NCBI GenBank assembly: GCA_036850595.1
Contig: CM072152.1
Coordinates: 6,715,640-6,779,639, forward strand
Reading direction: 5' to 3'
DNA length: 64,000 bases
Source: Rhyacichthys aspro
Taxonomy: Eukaryota > Chordata > Actinopteri > Gobiiformes > Rhyacichthyidae
The notes under the pieces are model-generated. The model did not search any database. It had not been told where the DNA came from and was given only the letters and a program-made list of their open reading frames with translations. Both the position numbers and the translations under genes were made by a program. This document shows positions 13,431 to 24,659 of the stretch, one piece after another (positions within the stretch are counted from its first letter, which is position 1; each line of letters opens with the position of its first letter).

Positions 13431-13447
13431 CTATTAGTGATTCCACT

Positions 13448-13700
13448 TAAAAAAAAACAAAAAACAAAACAAAAACAAAATCAAAATCACAAGTTCATAA
13501 AAGTAGAGAACTTTAAAGCATGGATTTGTGCTCATATAGGAACATAAATGTGCTTCATCTCCAGCTGCCCTAAGTTTGTCCACACCAGGCTGTTGTAGAA
13601 ACAGGAAGTAATAAAACTTTCAGTAAGTTTAATGCATGGATGTATAATAAGAGCTGGATAAGGCACCTCCACCTTGCCCCTGCCGCCAAGTTGATTAGTG
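13448..13700 (+). repeat. Dispersed repeat family B, copy at 13.5 kb
   Basis: An A-rich AAAAAACAAAACAAAAAC stretch is followed by AAATGTGCTTCATCTCCAGC, GTTTGTC and TGTAGAAACAGGAAGTAAT. The copy at 46,508-46,640 has the same order: an A-rich CAAAAAACAAAAAAC stretch, GTGTGCTTCCTCTG, GTTTGTC and TGTAGAAACAGAAAAGTAAT. This shared order over about 130 bases indicates common descent. The family name is unknown to me. Confidence 0.6.
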
Positions 13701-14619
13701 GCCACTCGAGGTATTGCAATGAAAAAATCCTCTTCTGCGCAAAAAGATTTTCCAAACCACAAGTAAAAACACCCTAATTAAAGACCCTACAAATCAAAAG
13801 TGGTATTTCATATCCTGCTTTCTCTTTTAAAACCTATCTAAAAAAAAAATTTTATTATTTATGAATCACTGCTCTAGCTCACCTTGCCAGGTAGAGGGGA
13901 GTAAAAAAGCGGAAAATAATCTTCTTGTCTAAAACAGTAGGACCCCAAAAAACACACCACCCCATTTAAAGCCTTTTTAACTCCTACAGATCTTTCTATT
14001 ATATTTGCTGCTTATTTGTGTGTGTGTGATTAGCTCAATATAACTCAAATATGACATTAATAATGGAGAAAATATGTTACTGTATTACCTCCACAGTAGC
14101 TTTAAATGTCTATCATTATATTTGCACTATATAGTGGACAATGTACAGTATATTGTGCACTCAATAAGAAAACAATTCTGGGCACTACAAGGTCATTTTT
14201 TCACTTTCTGTTAGTGAGAATGTGTTTTATTCTGCAGGATTACCAAAATTCTAAATACTGAGTCTGAACCTGAGTAACTCAACAAATGCATGTAAACTGT
14301 TAGTTAAACTTGTGCTTTATTCAGACACAATGTTCACCGACAGGACACTGTTAACTACTTTTCTTCCTCGTGCATTTTTGTAAACTTGCAGGTGAGGTCT
14401 CCACATTTCACTAAAAATTCAGACAACAACAAAAGAAAAAAGTAATTGCTATATAGACAATGCATCACAATAAATCTGTAACTAATAAAAAAGGAACCAA
14501 AACTTCTCACAATCTTTAAGTGGACAGAATAGAGATTTCCAAAAGGTTGACCCCAGACTTTGACACATCCTCTCTAAATCTGTAAGGTTTGGCAAAATGA
14601 ATATGTTCTGAAAAGGCTG

Positions 14620-15010
14620 ACAAGTCTGAGAGCGGAGCGGGTCTCGCAGCAGCAGCAGCAGCCGTCAGAGTGCAGCCGACAGACAGCACAGAGGAGGACG
14701 GTATGGCCTCTGTCATGCTATGTATTATGCAAAATCCTGCAGTTTCCTGAAAGAAAAAAAAAAAAAAAAAGTTGGTTGAGCTATTTAGAGCAGAACTGGA
14801 GTGAGCAGAGCGGGACGCCGGGTTGAGGCGCCACTACTTCTGCTGCTCCTGCCTCTTCTGCTGCTGTTGGTGTGGCTCTAAGATACAGTAACAGATGTTT
14901 TACGGAGAACACCCGCGGAACCTGTTGGGATGCTTTAAAGGTCAGTGTTGTTCTGTAATAAGAGGCAGTATCCCGGAGCGGTGCCGTACGGAGCTGTCAG
15001 CAAATACCGG
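14620..15010 (+). promoter_or_regulatory. CpG-rich island, candidate promoter with first exon
   Basis: This is one of the strongest GC/CpG islands left of 53 kb. It contains a CAG trinucleotide run (14,648-14,663), a 17-base A run (14,754-14,770), then GCGGGACGCCGGGTTGAGGC and a CTG-rich stretch. No TATA box is apparent. A plausible donor (AAAG|GTCAGT) closes a short frame at 14,940. The composition suits a vertebrate promoter, but transcription is not shown. Confidence 0.35.
14895..14940 (+). CDS. Candidate short coding first exon (speculative)
   Basis: The ATG at 14,895 opens 15 codons (MFYGEHPRNLLGCFK) plus one base, followed at 14,941 by GTCAGT, an acceptable donor. It lies downstream of the GC-rich stretch, where a first exon would be expected. 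The start context (acagATGt) is moderate at best, and the frame continues open for a few codons past the donor. The exon would end in the same phase (one extra base) as the first exon at 53,593, so it could in principle be an alternative first exon of that gene or belong to another gene. It could equally be chance within a 5' untranslated or long non-coding exon. Confidence 0.2.
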
Positions 15011-16029
15011 GCCCGCGCTGTTCACCTGCTACTCCTCCAAGCTTTCATATGGAGATTTCACCATTTAAATAAAGCAGGCCCCAGGAAGTTTTAGACCTTA
15101 TGCTGAAACATACAGAATATAGATTAAGCTTATTATTACCATATTTTATACATTATACATTTTTATGAACAGACAAGACAAAGGATTGTAAAGAAATCTC
15201 AGTGGTTACCAACTAATACAATAAAGGAGTCTGTTTACATTGACTTAGTTTTTTTTTTTTTTTTTTATCAGTTTTGGGATATGGTCATTAATAAGCTGGA
15301 AAACGTATTTATTATTTATGTTTTTGATTAACATGTAATTCCTACTTTTTTTTAATTCGAGCACTCTTATTTCTTTTATTGATATTATTTTATTGATAAT
15401 TTTTTGTGTTATTGCTTATTGTTCTATGTTTTTCATGCTGCTATGCAAAGTTAATATAAGTGTTTTAATGCATACACATAAACCTGTATTATTATTCATG
15501 TCCTTCTATACAAGAGAACAAAAACAATAAGCAATTATGTAAATAAAAATAAAATTCAGCCGCACTTCAAGGACCCCAGAGAAGTTGTACAATAGTTATA
15601 AAAAAGTGATTTTTGGGAAGGGAATATCCAGCATGAAAAAAACAAAAAATCAAACAAAAAAACCCAGAAACCCCATGGCACCCTGTGTTAAATTTAAAAA
15701 TCTCTGATGAAGGCTTAAAGCAGAAAAGTGTTGAAGAGAATTGTTTGAGTGCATTATGGCTCAAACAGTTAAAATGAACAGAGAGTTGCTTGGGGGTTTC
15801 TTGTTTTTTGAAAGCATTATTAAATGTAGTTGCATTGTAAGACTATGGTCTGAGTAAGTTGTATACACAGTAGTACCTTGACAATGTATCTCATTATCAA
15901 AGTCTGTTAGCTCGACCAAAAGAACTTCAAATCAGCACGATTCCAGTCAAACTGTGACATTTACATTGTTTGTAAAAGTCCAATTGTACTTGAAACTCAG
16001 AAAGTATTGTTATAATGCATCTATACAGA
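15011..16029. other. Non-coding, AT-rich DNA
   Basis: Contains an 18-base T run (15,249-15,266) and several AT-rich stretches. No gene or known repeat is supported. Confidence 0.5.
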
Positions 16030-16264
16030 CATTACGGTGGCCCAGAAGGGTGAGTCACAACATGAAATAGTACAACACAAAAAGAAATCAGTTAACACAA
16101 AACACAAAAACAATATATGAATAATATGTGAAAAAAAACGACAAACAAATTGTAACACAATTTGCAAACTTTCTCCTTTTGTTTTAAAATTTGTTTCTAC
16201 ATTTTAACATTTCTTTTTTATTGTTTTTTTTTTAAATTGTGTTGAATTTTGGAGAGCCGTTATA
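16030..16264. mobile_element. Short AT-rich inverted-repeat element (MITE-like)
   Basis: The left end CATTACGGTGGCCCAGAA and the right end TTTTGGAGAGCCGTTATA are imperfect inverted repeats of about 18 bases, matching at roughly 12 positions. They enclose a low-complexity core of ACAACACAAA, ACACAAAAAC and TTTAAATTGTG words. I know this layout from an abundant small teleost DNA element. A target-site duplication is not clear by eye. No coding capacity is present. Confidence 0.5.
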
Positions 16265-17240
16265 CACTGACTACAAATTTGTGCAAAAATTCTTCAAACA
16301 ACTACACAACAGACATATTTTTATATTTAAATGGATTCTTATTTAGCATGATGTAGGAACTCAACTATAGATCTGGATCTGCCGTGCATGCATTTTGAAA
16401 AGTCCAATTTTAATTCAAATTTCATCATTATCAGGTAAAATTTTAACAATAGGAGTGTTTTTAATAATAAAGACACTACTTGTATGCCATAAAATATTGC
16501 TTGGGATTGTAGGCTACTATTGTTTTCGTGTGTTGTCAAGTGTGAAGATTGATGATCAAGACCAAACGGCTACTCTTTGGTCAGACTAAAAGGTGAGTCT
16601 GGTTTGTTTGTGGTGTGAAAGTGTGTCCAAATACAGTGTTAATCACATGAAGAAGTTTGGTTAATCAGGTGTGGGTAATATTCATAATAAGGTGTTTAAA
16701 TGGAAGAGGGCACATGGAATATTCACATTCACTGAATAAATGTCATGACCTAAACACATGAGTAGTGCTAACAAATGAACAATCTTTCTTATGTGTTTAC
16801 GTTTTCACACTTGATTAGTAGCTGCCTTTTAGTATTTTCCATTGTCGACAAATTTGATTGCTTTAGTTATTGATCAAAGATGGAAATCACACAACTGTTA
16901 ATAAACAACGTCATGACACGTCTATAAATAAATCAAACTATGTTTTTAATGTAAAAAAAAACCAAAACAGGCAGCTGATGATCACTAACAGTTATACAAT
17001 AAAACATATATATATAGCAAGGCCTCAGTTTGACCCTGCAGCATATTACTTTGAAGTATTAATTTATACAAAGAATCTTCAAAATAAAAGTCTGTTTTAT
17101 AACACACTTTGTCCCTTAAGAACAATCCAGGCCATGTATTTGTAAACAAGGTGCAAAACGACATGACAGTTAATAGAAACCGTTATGTTTTATTTATATA
17201 CGTTTCCCATTTAAAAGCATGACATTAAAAATCCTGTGAT
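16265..17240. other. Non-coding DNA
   Basis: No exon-like feature is seen. Open frames at 16,395-16,589 and 16,870-17,145 are AT-driven. Confidence 0.5.
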
Positions 17241-17244
17241 ACGT

Positions 17245-17850
17245 GACTATAATTTATCAGTTTTGCCGCTCGGTGGATCACTGCGCTGCTTCATATTCAT
17301 TGATGTCCCGAACTGAACAAACATATTTTGGAGCGAATCCGCGGGGTGCCAGAGCAGATGAAGCAGCAGACACATACACACTCATTTATGTCCCGGGGCA
17401 CTTATATCTCACACAAAAGGAAATAATTCAGCTCTGCACTCCCGATCACCTCTGAGTCCCCAGCCATGAAATTTCAGCTTTAGCAAAGTAGCAGGCACAA
17501 AAAGTGGTGGACAAAAACACACTGCGCTCGAGCGGGGGGGGGGGGGGGGGGGGCTGCCAGATTTGGATTTGGCCTGGGATCTGTCTCTTTCTGTCTCTAT
17601 CCGTAGAAAGACTGTTGCCCAGTGGAGCGGTGCCACACGGGGGCAGATGTTAAGCCCCGGTCTGCCCCGCTCTTACATAACCGCCACTCTATCGGGCCAG
17701 TTCCCTGCAGTGTAATGAGGCCAATCAAATCAGAGCCTGGTTAGCATACTTATGTAAGCTGAACTAATGAACTGGGCCCAGGACGAGGACCAGAACTGGT
17801 TTATTCATGGACGCTGGGGGTGCAGAGAGGTCGAGCTATATAAGGGCTGT
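17245..17850. promoter_or_regulatory. GC-richer block, possible regulatory element
   Basis: The composition departs from the AT-rich flanks (GCGAATCCGCGGGGTGCC). A 20-base G run splits the block. The part at about 17,690-17,780 has AGGCCAATCAAATCAGAG (a CCAAT box) and GCATACTTATGTAAGC. The density of complex non-repetitive words is what a conserved non-coding element looks like, but conservation cannot be tested here. Confidence 0.3.
17534..17553 (+). repeat. Homopolymer run of 20 G
   Basis: Twenty consecutive guanines, directly after GAGC. Such runs can form G-quadruplex structures and are prone to length error in sequencing. Confidence 0.9.
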
Positions 17851-17854
17851 GTAT

Positions 17855-19075
17855 TATGCATTTTACAGAAAAACAAACTGGCCATAAGCTGTAATCATAG
17901 ACACACATTTGGATTTCCAAATTCAAGTAAAATACAAAAATGTGTTACAGTTTATACTGTCTTATTGTATTGATTTTATCTCCGTTTTGCATTTACACTA
18001 AAAACAATATAAGTCAAACTGATATAACCAGCTTTTTTCATCAGACACTTCCCACTTGTGTATTTTTTATTTTTATTTTAATGATCCATGTCATGTTCTT
18101 TTATACCTGTTATACAGTATATCATAAATACTGTAATCAATAGCCTTCTGATCACATTAATGTTATACAGTATTTTGGCACTTTATCTTTTATTTCTGAT
18201 TGAGACCTTAGAAATAATGAGTAAAAGAGTGGATGACCCGAGCATTGCTGCAGTGCACTTAAAGTGTTCATGCTTCGGTGACTTTTTTTCTGAATATTAT
18301 GGCTTTATTTCATATTTTTGACTCATGGAGTAATCTATTTGTGCTGTAGTACCATTAAAAGTCTTTTTTTTTCTTGTCTCGACCTGCATTTCAAAGACCA
18401 TCAGTGACATTAGACTGGACTAATACTATTTAAATTTGACAGTGTTCTTTGGTATACCTATGTTAATATGTACTGGTCTTAGTCTTGTTTCAGACTAAAG
18501 GTTTTACTATTGTCAGGGTCTTATCCTGGCCAGTCACCTAAAGTAAGTCTTGAATCCCGTCTATTCACTCTCATAAAATCTTGTTGAACCAATTGTAACC
18601 CATTATGAATACTGGATACTTGATGTTTATGTAACACAGATTGGACATATGTATATCCAATTGCATCCAGAGGCTCTTTTTCTGTGTTTGTTGGTTCTAA
18701 CTCCTGGAAATAGAATCCACAGAGACCAGACGGATCAAACCAGAATAAATTGGTGATTGGATCTGGTACATGACTTAATTGATTATTACCCTAATACATG
18801 TTTTACCTTTTACATAAATGTTTATCATTAACATGTTTTGACTTTTCTTTTCTTTTCATTATTGCCCCTTAAAGCAATTGTCAAGAAAAATTACAACTTC
18901 TGATTTTGATGAATGTATAAGGCAAATGGCATTTTTAATCAACTAATGTTTATTACAATGCCTTCATGTGGAGGCGGCTGCAGTCCGTATGTGTAGATTT
19001 CAGCTGAATTCCTGATGAGCTTGTCATTTTTTTTTTGTTTCCGTCAGCCTCTGTAGTCAGAAGTCAACCCCACTT
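17855..19075. other. Non-coding DNA
   Basis: AT-rich with several short overlapping frames (17,940-18,321) that look random. Words such as CTTGTTTCAGACTAAAGG near 18,480-18,560 may be worn repeat, but I cannot name it. Confidence 0.45.
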
Positions 19076-19079
19076 TGTG

Positions 19080-19575
19080 ATCAAGAGCCATGGAAATGCT
19101 TTATGTCTGCCCAGTCTCCCTTTAATCCGCTGAATACTTGCATTAGCGAGCGCCGACAGCGAAGAGCACAGCATAAGCCGTCCTCAATGCTTTTCCAGAG
19201 TCCAAAAGGAACCGAGAGGGTGAGGGACGGGTCGAGGAGTGAGCGCCGAGAGCTGGGTGAGGCCGGGACAGAGACTGAGGATGTCAAAGAGACGGGCGGG
19301 GGTCAGCAGCGAGTCGGGGCTCCTCCACAGGGGTTTGACTCACCCCGCCCCGTCTCTTTTCTGCCTTTTTCAAGCCTCATGTCTAGACCCTCACTTCATT
19401 TCTTCCCTGACATGTCAGCCTGGTCGTGTCCATGCTTCAGTGCCCGCCCTGCTTCCACTGTCCGTCTGATCTTTCCGTCTGTGGTGGTGGGAACTTTAAG
19501 GCTCCCTTCAGACCTTGCATTAAATGTGGACAGAGTCATTGGATCTGATGTGGACATGATAGAATGTGACTAAAT
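19080..19575 (+). other. GC-richer island with a 156-codon frame, not recognised
   Basis: The frame at 19,103-19,573 is among the longest in the window outside mobile elements. Its product is Arg/Ser/Pro-rich at the start (ERRQRRAQHKPSS) with no recognisable domain. The start context is poor, a second frame overlaps it, and codon-like periodicity is not evident by eye. The longer frame probably reflects a local drop in AT-rich stop codons. A regulatory island or long non-coding exon is as likely as a gene. Confidence 0.2.
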
Positions 19576-21035
19576 GAATCCTGAATGTGTCCAGCCATGA
19601 TGACGGTCTTCTATTCCAAACAGAGATGGCATCTGTGGGGTTTTCTTGTGATGCTGGAGACATCAGCAGAGTTCCAAAGTTGGGCAACTGAATGTTTGAT
19701 TAAAGGTGTTTCTAGAGACCTCTGGGACTTTGTGACATATTATGTATCAATGCTTAATGATAACAATACAAAAATAAGTCAACATTTACATAGAAAATAT
19801 CTGTATCTTATAAATTAATTTTGATAAAAACGTAAATGTAATCTGCAATCTTTGGGTTTATTCCTCCTTTATGGATGGATTTAGACCAAGTTTTCATTTC
19901 TTGTTCAGTTCTTTATTAAGTCCTTGATTAAGTTCTTGTTTTTAGTGCCCTTCACACTTTTGACATTTGCTGTCGCTGAGTGTTCAATTAGTTGGGGCAC
20001 AGTGGGTCATCATGGCTTTAAGTTGGTGGTTGTAGGTCACACTGTGCTACAGGATCAAAGATGAACAATGTCATAATCGTACAACCAAAGATGGCTGTGC
20101 TTAGCTTGATGGCTACGCAAACAAACGTCTCTTTGCAAAACCCACAAAACACAAACTTGACCAGACTCCATTCCTCTTGTTTTATTTTCTACTTTCTAAG
20201 AGCATGAACAGTACTCGAGTATAGTTTTCCTGTTGATGACCATAGTTGAATCAAAGCCTCCAATGCACTCAGGTAATCTTGAGCTGCAGCTGGATTCTCA
20301 GAGGCTTTGATAGTTTTCAAACTCGTTCAATCAGTCTTGTACTGTGCCAAGCAAAGTGCTTGAGTCGGACCGTGGCCTTTTCCAGCCTCTTGTGAAAAAT
20401 AATGGCAGTACTGATGGGTCTTGTTGGGTTTTAGGGTTGAGGGCATAGCGTCTGTTTTATTGTTATGAACGTTAACAGGACACTGCTCTGATTGGATAAA
20501 ACTGTGGTTGATCAATTTAATCACCTCCAGGTATTCATTCAAAGAACCTGCCCTTTTGTGCTTTCAATGGGCGCTATCCCAGATCGTACAGTTGAACAGA
20601 CTAGGTACTGTGGAGCAGTTCTATCTGGCAGAGTCAGATTAGCACTCAGGATCTCTAATCCTACAAAGTGACATGCATCATACTGCTGGTTGTAGCCAAT
20701 TAAAGCCGCTTGCCATTTGGCCCAGAGTCAACCACTTAAAGACTACTAACAATAGTATTCTTGTTGGAACAACTTCCTCTGTGCTCATTTAACATTACTT
20801 CAATGGCATATAAAGAGAAGAACATGAATATCAGTGTATTTGCCAGCCTTGTTGCATTCACACGAGTTCACAGACACACAGATTCCTACAAGGTTAGAGA
20901 AACCCACATTCTCATTTGATGTCTTCACATCCTCCACCCCTCCCTGTTTCTTCTGTCTGCACTCTTTCCATTTGGGAACACAGAGATTGTATTCATCAGA
21001 GGGCAGGCTTTATCTGAGCTTTAAAAGGGAAAACG
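19576..21035. other. Non-coding DNA
   Basis: No gene or named repeat was found. Confidence 0.5.
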
Positions 21036-21039
21036 AATG

Positions 21040-21320
21040 AAGGAGGGAGGCAGGAGGAGCGGAGGAGGAGGCCAGGCGGCTAATAATTGCAGCTGGCTTG
21101 TTTTAATTGTGCCCCGAGTCCCTGGCGTTGGCCGGGGCCAATAGCAGCGCAGTTGTTGATCACAGCTCTTTTCTTGGTCGACACAATGGCACACTTAAAC
21201 GTTTGGCCACAATGACACGCTTTCGACGGCGGCCAAGCTGTCAGCAGTCACAACAACAGCGGCCATTGTGCTGCGCTCACCGCCGCCCCCTGTGTGTGTT
21301 TGTGTGTACGTTTGAAGTGA
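21040..21320. promoter_or_regulatory. Candidate conserved non-coding element
   Basis: A GC-richer, complex block starts with a GGAGGAGCGGAGGAGGAGG purine tract. It continues with GGCTAATAATTGCAGCTGGC, TTGTTTTAATTGTGCC and GGCCAATAGCAGCGC. These contain homeodomain-type TAAT/AATTG cores, a CAGCTG E-box and a CCAAT box within about 90 bases. Such clustering is typical of developmental enhancers. This is inference from motifs alone. Confidence 0.35.
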
Positions 21321-21734
21321 GCGTTTCTTTAATCTTTACAACACACCATCTGAAGGCATCCAGGCCCACAGAAAGTCAGGGGTGTCTTTTTTGCACAACA
21401 CAGCAGCAATGCAGTTGTCCTTGGCACAACATATTCTGGTGTGAAGTTAGTCCAGGACTTTTGAAGTAGAGTTTTATATGGGCGTTGTACTGTACACAGA
21501 GTATGCATGGTGGTGTATTGCCTATAGTAGGTTTTTGTGTGCACATGCAGTCTGGTGAACTGGAACAGAGTAGCAGTTCACAGCTGTATACAAGCATGCC
21601 ATTCCTTAGCAAATGAATCTTTATTAAGTACACTACACATACCAAGTACATTTTACAGTGAGGTGACAGTTGATACTAATGGTGGTTTATATTTATATAT
21701 AATATTCTAAGTCTATACAAGTACCTACCTTAAG

Positions 21735-22440
21735 CCGGGCATACACTGTGTGATTTTAGTGCATTTTAAATAGAACGCCAACTCACACTGCACGAGTCAC
21801 ATACGAGAAACGCCAAAGCTCACGATTTGTGTGCTCACTTTGTACGACGAGATGGTTTGCTGCGACTTAACAGCTCACTCTATACAATTGGAAGTAAATA
21901 AATCGGAAAAAACGTGGAAGCAGTTAGGCTACAATGTTTCATGCTAAAAAGAAACACGCTCTTTTAGCAAAGTGTGTTATTTTATGCAACGAGAAGCCAA
22001 AAGAAATAGAGTTCCAGGCGTATATGGATGAGCATATGTCTAGAAGGCCATGGGCAACATGGTTTATCCATTTTGCAAAGAGAACTGAAGGTAAGTAACA
22101 ACACTACAGAAAAGTTATTATCATGTCACATGTTGCTGGCTGTAGCAGACAAATATGGCTTTAATGTATACTACTTTACGTTCTCCATCACACACAAGCT
22201 CTTCTCAATCTAGCCTCCATCCTCTTGGTCCATGCTTCCCCTGGCTACTGTTGTACTTCTGTGTTTTTGCGTAGCCTAATGATAACAACAGAACCCTCCC
22301 CTCATGAGTGGTGACCAAAATTTCTGACATGACAGAATTTCATTGGCCTATCTGATTAAGGAGCGTAACCTCCCGGACACAACACAATTTTTGGCCTTTC
22401 AAACCTCTAATTTGACTCACTATCCATACGAGATATCTTT
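21735..22440 (+). mobile_element. Probable Harbinger-type DNA element, non-autonomous
   Basis: The left part begins AGCCGGGCATACACTGTG followed by TGATTTT. I know this as the end of abundant teleost elements assigned to the PIF/Harbinger group. The interior holds a short spliced ORF (21,934-22,090). The matching right end could not be found; the right limit is a guess based on loss of recognisable words after CCCGGACAC at 22,371-22,379. Confidence 0.4.
21934..22090 (+). pseudogene. Short ORF with splice donor inside a DNA element
   Basis: ATG at 21,934 opens 52 codons plus one base and runs straight into GTAAGTAA, a consensus donor that also provides a stop three codons on. The peptide is basic and aromatic: it starts MFHAKKKHALLAK and contains DEHMSRRPWATWFIHF. 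The Arg-Arg-Pro-Trp followed by aromatic residues recalls the 'RRxWWVxP' region near the start of Harbinger transposases, which have an intron in some copies. No following exon could be identified within the element. I would read it as the leftover first exon of a transposase gene. It could also be chance. Confidence 0.35.
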
Positions 22441-22489
22441 TGGTTTGCTCCCATGCTCCATTTGAACATGTCCCAAACATCTCTTGCAG

Positions 22490-22830
22490 CACACTGCCAG
22501 ATGGTTAGCACTTTAGCCTCACAGCAAGAAGGTCTTGAGTTCGGTCCTTGGTCAGGATGGGGCCTTTTGTTGTGGAGTTTGCTTATTTGAGTGTTTTTTT
22601 TTTTCTTTTTCCATGCTCTGGTTACCCCTACTAATCTTTATAAAAACATGCACTCTTTAGGCTAATCCTTCAGTCATGCTGACCAAGATAGAAGCACAAG
22701 ATCTGGAGAGCTTCCCTGGGCGCTGCTCAGAGGCTGCCCATTAGCCCCAGCAGCTCTGGGTGATTGTTGGGTTAAATGCAGAGAATGAATTTCCCTACGG
22801 GGGCAGTAAAGTGTAACTTAGATAGAGTTT
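22490..22830 (+). repeat. SINE-like teleost repeat, near complete but decayed
   Basis: The head has TGGTTAGCACTTTAGCCTCA followed by CAGCAAGAAGG and TTGAGTTCGGTCC, similar to the tRNA-like A/B-box head of a common teleost repeat. The middle has GTGGAGTTTGC and ATAAAAACATGC. The tail has GGTTAAATGCAGAGAATGAA, then CCCTACGGGGGCAGTAAAGT, which resembles the common 'gggttaaatgcagag...aataaag' 3' end. The order of all parts is as in the intact element. A poly-T stretch near 22,594 interrupts it. Confidence 0.65.
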
Positions 22831-23217
22831 GCTCAGCTTGAATTTATTTGTATTTTGGTGTATTTAGAAATATGGTACTGGACTTGAATCTCTGAATTCT
22901 GACCAATCCTCCAATTTTTTTTGAAGTGGCACTAATCATCTTTTGCAATAATCAATGAAAAAAAAAAATCAAAACAGTTTACTTTCAATTGTGTAAGAGA
23001 AAAGAAAATGGTGCAGACTGTGTTTTGAAGTCAACAACATGTTTAACAATTGCCTCTCGCTTGCCGTTTGTGACCAAGATTTTGCTTCAAACACAGCAGA
23101 CTGCAATCAAGCAGGTGCAGAAAATCCCCCTCATCTTTAATCAGGAGAGAAACGTGTCAAGAAAAAACTTCACTCCTGTCTCTCCTCTTTTCTCCCCCCC
23201 CCCACCTTTTGTTTGAT

Positions 23218-23580
23218 GTGCTCACGAGAGAGACGACTAAAAGACGATAATGAGTCCATCTGGGACAAGACGAGACAGTTCACTCCTCCTGTGGTCGTCA
23301 TTCGGGGAGAGGACATCACTCCCGCTCAAAGGCAGAGGACGTGGAGTAGCGTGCGGCCTCGTTAGCGTACCGGCAACCGACGCAGCCGCCACGCAGAGCT
23401 CCGTTCAAGAGCACCGCCGAGTGTGGCACATCAGGAATGTCTCTGGATCCAAGGGCTTGTGTTGTTTTTGTTCTGCCGCTCCGCCACGCTGAGGGTCTCG
23501 TTGTCAGCGTGACCCAAGTGAAAACAGGAAGTGACAAATCCTGCTTTTCAGCGCAGCTCCTAATAAAGAGGTAGCTTGAC
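23218..23580. promoter_or_regulatory. GC-richer island, possible regulatory element
   Basis: CpG-containing words are frequent (GCGTGCGGCCTCGTTAGCGT, ACCGACGCAGCCGCCACGC). Frames of 80-88 codons on both strands probably follow from base composition. A pyrimidine tract with a C9 run precedes it (23,196-23,205 area). There is no direct evidence of transcription. Confidence 0.25.
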
Positions 23581-24019
23581 AAAGAGCCATGTGTGGTATT
23601 TTTGTGACAGAGCCGGTTAGTCAGGCTTGTGAGGATGGCTCTTTTAACATTCTGAGACCAGGACTGATGCTGATTGCTCTTTACATGCTTGAGGACGAGA
23701 TGTTCTGTCTTTTAGTGCAAACATTTTAATGTATTTAAGATAACTTTCACCTGCCTGACTTGTACAAACCTACAACAACAAACGTTTTAAAGCATCCAGA
23801 CAGATCAACAACTTGTCTTATTAGAAAATCTTATACACTGGGTGCAAGACCTTTTAGTAATTATTACCAAGTCAAACTAGGACCAGTTCATGGTACGTTG
23901 AAAGAAACACTGGTGAAACAGTCAATGTCACCACTATCAACTCATGGACATATTGATGTTTGGTAAAAGAGGGCAGGGAGAGGTTAACAGTGATATGTAG
24001 GTTCATACTGTTGATGTGT

Positions 24020-24175
24020 TGCTGGGGCAAGACATTGAACCCCACCTTCTCCTTTGTGTCGGTGACACTGATGAAAGGATGAGAGGGTGGTTTAATGGGT
24101 AAATAGATGCTTGATGTAAACTCCAGTGAGTTCCTATGCAGGTAGAAAAGCCCTATATTGAATTTACATTTAATG
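24020..24175 (+). repeat. Teleost repeat tail family C, copy 1
   Basis: GGGGCAAGACATTGAACCCC, GATGAAAGGATGAGAG and GCAGGTAGAAAAGCCCTATA occur in this order. They match a teleost repeat I know as 'gcaagacacttaacccc...gaaaagcgctatataaatgc'. It is somewhat decayed. Confidence 0.5.
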
Positions 24176-24417
24176 CAGCCTTTTATATTCGATCAAGCCC
24201 TTGCAGCTGGATTTCACACCCTGTCCTTGTTTACATGCAGAGTGATATTCAAACTTCTCTGTCCCCAGCTAATGCTGCATTACTGTGGCCTCATTATTTA
24301 AGCCTTTGTTATAAAAACAAAATTATCAAACGTTAAACCTGACTTGTTCTTAGCACTGAAACTTGGTTAATTGACATTGTAAACATCATTTCATTTATAA
24401 ATATCATGAAATGTGTG

Positions 24418-24573
24418 CTAGTGTGTGTAAAAGGGTGTGCATAAAGTGAAGTGCTGAAGTGCTCTACTTTTGGTAGAAAAGCGCAATGCCACATGAAAAT
24501 TTTAAATCATGTTCATGGCTGTATTTAAAGATCAATAATTGACACGTCACTTTATGAAAGGTTCTCAAGGTTT
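24418..24573 (+). repeat. Repeat family C, copy 2 (direct repeat with copy 3)
   Basis: GTGCTCTACTTTTGGTAGAA is followed by AAGCGCAATG, then TGTATTTAAAGATCAATAAT, TTGAC and CACTTTATGAAAGG. The same order recurs 610-620 bases downstream. The first words are the 'aaagcgct...tagaaaagcgct' tail of the family seen at 24,020. Confidence 0.65.
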
Positions 24574-24659
24574 TTTATAACTTTTTATCTGTTTAACAGC
24601 CTTAAAAATGCCTTTTTTAATCATTTTAAATATTTTTGTACATACTAATATCACAGATC

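Noticed and set aside
16870..17145. 91-codon + strand frame
   Set aside because: Asn/Lys/Tyr/Ile-rich translation of AT-rich DNA with no gene signals.
19103..19573. 156-codon frame as a gene
   Set aside because: Composition-driven: no domain, weak start, overlapping alternative frames. Kept only as a noted island.
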